This document shows positions 59,014 through 64,000 of a DNA stretch of 64,000 bases, one piece after another. Numbering within the stretch: position 1 is the first letter of the stretch; each line of letters opens with the position of its first letter. Below the pieces are notes generated by a model, which was not told the DNA's origin, ran no database searches, and saw only the letters and a program-made list of their open reading frames with translations. A program made the translations under genes and the position numbers. This DNA comes from Isoetes taiwanensis (taxonomy: Eukaryota > Streptophyta > Lycopodiopsida > Isoetales > Isoetaceae): NCBI GenBank assembly GCA_021234155.1, contig JAJEKV010000031.1, positions 6,586,748 to 6,650,747 of the forward strand. The letters run 5' to 3'.

Positions 59014-60158
59014 AATAATAATAATAATAATAATAAATAATAATATGTAGCACAATAACAGGGGGTTACTTTTAGATTTTTATACGCTTTTTCACATGGT
59101 TTTTCTATGATTTCGTTGTTGTATTCGTTGAGGTGTACTAAATAGTATTTATAGAGTGCACCATTTATGGGCCGTTGATTTTCGTTGGTGGGAACAATCC
59201 GAGGGTTGTTGTCTTTCTCTGCATGTGTTTGTGCATGAACACTGCGCATGTGTATGCATGTGCATGTGCACATGCATGTGCATGTGTGTGCATGTGCATG
59301 TGTATTGTGCAAGTGCAAGTGCAAGTGCAAGTGCAAGTGCAAGTGCAAGTGCATGTGTGCATGTATGTGCATGTGTGCATATGCATGTGTACTTGCCCTC
59401 TTGGATTCTTATTGCCGGAGTGGATTTTACTACCACGAGATGGATTTTTTGCTCACTTACAAAGGTATTTGTTTTTTAATGTTTCTTCAGTTAGCATAAT
59501 GTTTTTTTTTACAAGGTATTGGTTTCCTGATTCTACAATGTAGTGCTGCAAAACCCCCTTTTGTTTCCTTCCTAAGATTTGCTGCAGATTCAAGTTTAGG
59601 CCCTCTGTTTGCTTCCAACTCTTGGATATTCCTGGCTGCCGGATTGTTCATAGTAGCCAGACTTTAGCTTCAATCAACAAATGGATTCTTATGCACACAA
59701 CAGGCGGATTATTCCACGCCCTTTTCCATGTCACGTAGATCAGTCAAACAGTGGCCACAAGAATGCATTTATATTGTAGGTTTGGAACTTTAATCAAACC
59801 GTAAGGTGAATCATGCATTACCTTTAATCTAGAGATGGAGCATCCAAAATCATATGGATTGATAAACAATGGTGTCATTGTGAAAGAGAAATAGTTGTAG
59901 CGGAAGTAACAATATGTAGCATAATAACAGGGGGTTTTCTTTGTGTTGCAAACTTTATGACTTTCAGAATAAGGGATCAATCTGCTCTATCTTTATGGTA
60001 AATTTTACTTATGTTCTATTTGTTTTATTGTGATCAAATTCAAAAGCTACAGGTGATGAAAGCCTCAAATGAATTCTAGTTTTTTTCTGGTTTGAATTCT
60101 AAAGTTTTTGTCACACCGGGAGGGGACGTCCCCTAAGGCCCCGGCGAAAGCAAAAAAT
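59014..60158 (+). other. Expanded intron 2: repeats and retroposon remnants
   Basis: It contains an (AAT)n tract, a compound microsatellite and two copies of a 29-bp word, AATATGTAGCA(C/T)AATAACAG with GGGGGTT following, at 59,040 and 59,908. On the minus strand this word precedes an ATT-rich tail, as at a retroposon end. ORFs at 59,150-59,540 on both strands come from the microsatellite. No convincing exon was found. Confidence 0.5.
59215..59400. repeat. Compound microsatellite (TGCATG)n and (AAGTGC)n
   Basis: CATGTG/TGCATG words at 59,222-59,315 and 59,350-59,392 surround about seven perfect AAGTGC hexamers (59,310-59,352). Confidence 0.92.
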
Positions 60159-60805
60159 TTTGCAACACAAACCATTAACATCCAACATATAAAAATTAAA
60201 TCCCCCAACACATAACAACCAACACATAACAACCATTGACATTAACAATCAACACATAACTATCATTGACATCAATTAACACAACCATTGGGTCCAACAC
60301 ATTTAAATTAAAATCCCCCTTAAACCTCCTTTGGTTTGGGTGCATATTCACACGGGGGTGACGAGGGGCAGCTGGCCGAGAGCCTTCATAATTGTATTTT
60401 GCACGTACGAAATCAACACCATATAGTATTCTGCTTGAAATCTTATAGTATTTTGCGAATCTTGTTATACAGTATAGCAAATTTTGTACTTGCATACCCC
60501 ACAAACGAGGAACTTTATGTACGGTATAGATTAAGGAATAAGGGGCGAATATGCCTATCCAACAGCTCTCGTTGCCCGGAGTCACCCCCCGTGTGAATAT
60601 GCACCCAAACCAAAGGGGGTTTAAGGGGGATTTTAATTTAAATGTGTTGGACCCAATGGTTGTGTTAATTAATGTCAATGATAGTTATGTGTTGATTGTT
60701 AATGTCAATGGTTGTTATGTGTTGGTTGTTATGTGTTGGTTGTTATGTGTTGGGGGATTTAATTTTTATATGTTGGATGTTAATGGTTTGTGTTGCAAAA
60801 AAAAC
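60159..60805. mobile_element. Long-inverted-repeat (foldback) element inside the ParB-like gene
   Basis: The left arm (60,159-60,365, starting TTGCAACACAAACCATTAAC) is the reverse complement of the right arm (60,580-60,801, ending GGTTTGTGTTGCAA). The arms are about 200 bp with a few indels; the right arm has extra TTGTTATGTG copies. The central 215 bp has no coding capacity. The right end touches the 3' splice site: its A-run plus CAG forms the acceptor of exon 3. The arms suggest a MULE-type or foldback DNA element. The flanking A-runs prevent a clear target duplication. Confidence 0.75.
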
Positions 60806-60807
60806 AG

Positions 60808-61790
60808 GTAGAGCCTCCATGTCCAGAAGAAGATCTACCAGAGGGCTCTGAATGGTTTGTGGAGATCTTCAAGACTAGCGAAAAGACAAATCTTATTTTC
60901 ATGTCTAGAGTTAAGGAAACAGATCAAATGAAGAAACAAGGTATTCTGATCACATGCGAAGAACATGACGATTCATACTGTTCCGTATTACTTGAAGCGG
61001 GTCAGAAAAATAAAAAAGGATTGAAGAAGTTAAAGCGCTGCAGTGCCAGTTCCTTTAAAGAGTCAGCCCTAAGAACGGATGAGGCCGCAGATAACCTCTT
61101 CAAATGTGGCTGGTCAGGTGGTGAACCATTGACACCAAAAAAAATATGTGAAGGTCTCTCAGCTGTGAGAAGAGCAATCAGTACAAGGCCGTCAGCTAGT
61201 GTGTACCTACAAGCTTTAAAAGAGAAGGAAGATGCAAGTTCTAGAGGTAGGGAAACAGCAGACGCTCTACCCATTACAGATTTGACTAGTGATGACGATA
61301 AGGCGAGACAGTTAGAGGCCATGAGCAAACTCAAGAAGTATGCTGACAAGTATCCACTGGGCCTTAACTTCACGCATCCAGTAAATGTCGACAGGCTTTT
61401 CAGGTCCACGAAGGCTATGTTTGTCAGCAGAAGATACGACAAGCAGCATGCAATGGAAATAGTCAACAGCATGATTGAAAACCCAGGGCAGGTACCAATG
61501 CCGGCAGATGTGGTGCCTTTTGATATGAAGACGAAGAAGGTGTTGATCTGGAATAAACTTGAAGATTTCATTGGCAACCTGGATATTCACTTCATGATAA
61601 CAGATGGCCAGCATTCAGTGGAGGCGCAGAAGGTTTTGATCAGTCAAGCACAAAAAACTGGAAATCAGTTATTCTATAGACTATACTCAGTCAGAAATTG
61701 CCGGTTCCTCAGTGGCTCAACAACAGCAGCAGAATTAGCCAAAATTAGCGCGCTACTGAATGACATGGGAAAGACATTCCTATACAAAAG
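60808..61790 (+). CDS. ParB-like gene, exon 3 (DGQH-type ParB-like domain)
   Basis: 327 codons between acceptor AACAG and donor GTATTT. An acidic start (EPPCPEEDLPEGSEWFVEI) leads into a Lys-rich middle. Then VNVDRLFRSTKAMFVSRRYD, SMIENPGQVPMPADVVPFD and FMITDGQHSVEAQKVLI follow one another. This order, a residue list of the 'key parameters' type followed by (V/I)xDGxHR-like, is what ParB/sulfiredoxin-fold and DGQHR-family proteins show. Here Ser replaces the usual Arg after DGQH (61,603-61,617). ParB-family proteins bind DNA and CTP or act as nucleases in bacteria and phages; a nuclear plant copy would be unusual. I assign the fold by motif only. The exon ends with LAKISALLNDMGKTFLYK. Confidence 0.6.
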
Positions 61791-62002
61791 GTATTTCATT
61801 TTCCCACATAGCTAGTCTGGAACTTCCAAACCGCGCCAGGCGCGATTTGCTGCTTTAATGTGCATGTCCTATAGCTTTCCAAATCGCGCTAGACGCGTTT
61901 TCGTTAATCACGGATTTACAAGAAACGCGCCTGGCGCGATTTATATTGTTATTGTTTTGACGGCCTGTCTATTTTATTTATCTAACGGCCCATATTTTGC
62001 AG
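61791..62002 (+). other. Intron 3 of the ParB-like gene
   Basis: A 212-bp GT-AG intron (GTATTTC ... TTTTGCAG) containing three copies of the CGCGCC-GGCGCG palindrome at 61,831, 61,884 and 61,925. Confidence 0.8.
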
Positions 62003-63960
62003 TCCGTATGTGGAGCAGTTGCGGCACGCTTGTAACCAATGGATCGAATATGGGAGACCAATGCCGACCAGACAAGGGCAATCTAAGAGTGCCGAATTCA
62101 AATTACTAGAAAGGACACTGTGCCAAACCATAATACAGGACAAGAGTAAGAGCACCAGATCAAAGAAGAAAAAAGGGGATGAATTAGGTGCTGGCTCAGA
62201 AGATCAAACGGTGACAAAGGATGCCTGCAAGATTATTTTTTCTTCTGACCAGGTATGGGAAAAGTGGAACGAATTTTGGGACGCCTATACGGAAAAGAAG
62301 TTGCTAGATTCGTCCGGCAGGTTTCCTCCGCAAGATACATCTATTATTTATTTTGGTGTCACAGAGATGAGGAAGGCACAAGGATTGGATGATGCAGAAT
62401 TAATCTTTGTCCTAGAGAGATGCATCAGAAAGGAAGTTGTCTACAAGAAAACGTCTGCAGCAAAGCACTTGACATCTTTCGAAGATGCCTGCGAACAACT
62501 AAAAAATATGAAAGTCCTGAGAAAGGCTGTTGGCGAAGAACTGCAAGGGCTTACAGGAGACTTCATGTTATCAGAGATAGGCTTAATGCAAAAGTACAAC
62601 GTATCTAATGATGATATTAAGAAATATGTGTTTTGGTCAAAAGATTTTGTGAAGCAGCAAAAGGCGAAGAATGTGGCAACTCTAAAGGGGATTCACACGA
62701 AAGTGGCGTGTGACCTAAAAAGAAAAGTTGCTTTGGTGAAACAGACGCCAGAAGAGGAGTCTCCTTTTTTCTATAAGGTGTCCACTGGTTATAAGTGTGC
62801 CATACCAGACGTGGGTGATGGGCCAACCGACATCACTCTATTTGTTCTTGATAGCCGTGACACGAGATGGATGATTACAACACCTTCTTCAACACATGCG
62901 GTGGTTTTACGACTGAAATGCATTATACCATCGTGACAGTTTGCCACTCCGACATGTCCTATGCATATGCACTAGCTGCTGCAAATGATCTTGAATGCAT
63001 TAAAGTGATGAGGCAAGCAGTAATGATAGATGAAAACAAAGATAGTGAGTTCCGTACCGAAAGTAAGATGTCACACGTGCTAGTCCTTATGATAGCCATT
63101 ATGGATGATAAAGAATATGAAAGACTCAAGGGGAAACCAGAAGGTGAGAAGATTGCTTGGCAGTGCTATCGGCTAGACGAACCCCTAGTGAAGAATGTTT
63201 TTTATGTCGAATCCAATGCTGAAGACAAAGGGAAAGGGACTGCAGATGTGGATGTGGATCTTATAGAGGACGAAGAGGAAGAGGAAGAAGAAAACTGGGT
63301 CGACCCTGTCCTTAATTCACCAATCAAGTATGAGCTACTGACGGCCCATAAGGGGAGGCTGAATAAGTACGGGTTTTCTTTGGCCCTTTCGAGTTTTCTG
63401 ATTGAAGCCTTCTGCCCTTTAGAGTCAACGTGTTGGGAGTTTCATGTTGGAGGTTATGTCGGGCGGGAAGCTCTGAAGCTAGCTAGGAAATGCCAAAGTG
63501 TGGTCTCTGATGGTCAAGCCAAGGACTTCCTTGATATTTTTTTCGAGAAAGTGCTAGAGGTGGCACCTAGGGGTCCGATAGGTAGTGCAAGAAATAAAGC
63601 TTCCACCTCTAAGTCCGAATTACCTCCAGATCTGGCTGCAGAGCGGGAGGAAATGAGAAAGCAGATGGAGAAGATAAAGATGAATTTCGACAACCATCCG
63701 GTTAACTATGCGGCCGAGATCGTGCCTATACTTCCAATCACATTTGAAAATCCGACGGAAGGGGATGTAGAGAACGCAAACCAAGAAGACAAAATCCAAG
63801 ATGATACAGTGGATTCAGAAAGCTCTAGTCAGGTTAGCATAAAGAGTAATGAAGTATCAACCATAGTTCAAACACTAAATGATGTGGTTGACACTTCTGG
63901 CAGACTGAAGACAACCGAGAGTAAGCTCATCATTGCGGAAGTTGAACAGGAACCAGAAAG
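62003..63960 (+). CDS. ParB-like gene, exon 4 (degenerate methyltransferase-like C-terminal half)
   Basis: Joined to exon 3 in phase (K-S-PYVEQLRHACNQW). The first frame runs to a TGA at 62,936. A second frame is open from 62,861, with an ATG at 62,867, through the rest of the exon (about 365 codons) to the donor GTATGT at 63,961. A single frameshift within 62,861-62,933 thus splits one long coding sequence. Visible parts: TLFVLDSRDTRW; FFNTCGGFTTEMHYTIVTVC followed by HSDMSYAYAL; an acidic DLIEDEEEEEEENW run; EAFCPLESTCWEF followed by HVGGYVGREALKLARKC; and a charged helical tail. The FHVGGYVGREALKLARKC segment resembles the SAM-binding motif I of N4/N6 DNA methyltransferases (FxGxG, then AxxLgR), located C-terminally as in the permuted classes. 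DSRD sits where DPPY would be expected. If the homology is right, the catalytic residues are lost. Confidence 0.55.
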
Positions 63961-64000
63961 GTATGTTCTTCAAACAGAAATGAAAATCGCGCCATGCGCG
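63961..64000 (+). other. Start of intron 4, cut by the window end
   Basis: GTATGT donor, then an AAAATCGCGCCATGCGCG palindrome variant at 63,987-64,000, the same motif as in the other introns. The gene continues beyond the window. Confidence 0.6.

Larger units (their letters stand above)
56310..64000. repeat. Dispersed palindrome family, core CGCGCC(A/T)GGCGCG
   Basis: Copies and close variants, usually flanked by AAA on one side and TTT on the other, lie at about 56,310, 56,563, 56,604, 57,115, 57,182, 58,719, 58,831, 61,831, 61,884, 61,925 and 63,987. All are in introns or spacers of the 56.7-64 kb genes; none falls in an exon of the ParB-like gene. Variants such as CGCGCCAGACGCG keep most of the symmetry. 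Confidence 0.85.

Noticed and set aside
59150-59543. Cys/Met/His-rich ORFs of about 80-160 codons
   Set aside because: They are translations of the TGCATG/AAGTGC microsatellite.
60196-60678. 160-codon minus-strand ORF with repeated valine-rich segments
   Set aside because: It spans the foldback element; the repeats in the protein come from its inverted arms.

Overview
The window looks like nuclear DNA of a land plant. The signs are long LTR retrotransposons primed by initiator Met-tRNA, a Ty3/gypsy chromovirus with a chromodomain, non-LTR (LINE) fragments, GT-AG introns, many microsatellites and very low gene density. The DUF7869-type gene and the unusual ParB-like gene would fit a seed-free plant or another large repeat-rich plant genome, but I cannot name the species. 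No tRNA, rRNA or CRISPR array was seen.

Layout. 1-6.1 kb: AT-rich intergenic DNA with a dispersed palindrome family (core TATGCGCGCATA) and a degraded LINE ORF2 tail. 6.1-6.6 kb: a minisatellite. 6.6-43.3 kb: one block of LTR-retrotransposon DNA. It is a minus-strand chromovirus array in which four internal domains (A-D, about 3.5 kb each) alternate with shared LTRs (about 2.53 kb), giving a period of about 6.06 kb once later insertions are subtracted. A second, unrelated element E (13,442-24,929, plus strand, 1.7-kb LTRs, no recognisable coding capacity, a LARD) sits inside internal domain B with a perfect 5-bp target duplication. A 322-bp MITE sits in the C/D LTR. All four chromovirus copies share the same lesions and lack most of gag, so they come from an already defective parent. 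43.3-46.9 kb: large tandem repeats. 47.0-48.7 kb: LINE tails and an ORF1-like coding remnant. 51.65-54.54 kb (minus): a frameshifted DUF7869 gene with a probable RNase-H-like, transposase-related core. 55.1-56.6 kb: minisatellites, a 5'-truncated LINE and a tandem duplication.

56.7-64 kb is the most gene-like part. It holds a small tryptophan-rich ORF, a long hairpin, a minus-strand exon resembling plant transposon-associated DUF8039, and a spliced plus-strand gene that runs off the window. That gene has a basic N-terminus, a ParB/DGQHR-like segment (ITDGQHS) and a C-terminal half that reads like a degenerate DNA methyltransferase. Its introns and flanks carry a second palindrome family (core CGCGCC-GGCGCG) that is absent from its exons.

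Caution on sequence quality: differences between otherwise identical repeat copies fall mostly at CAG/CTG sites as small indels or scrambles. This looks like sequencing or polishing error at methylated CHG sites, so some single-base frameshifts may not be real.
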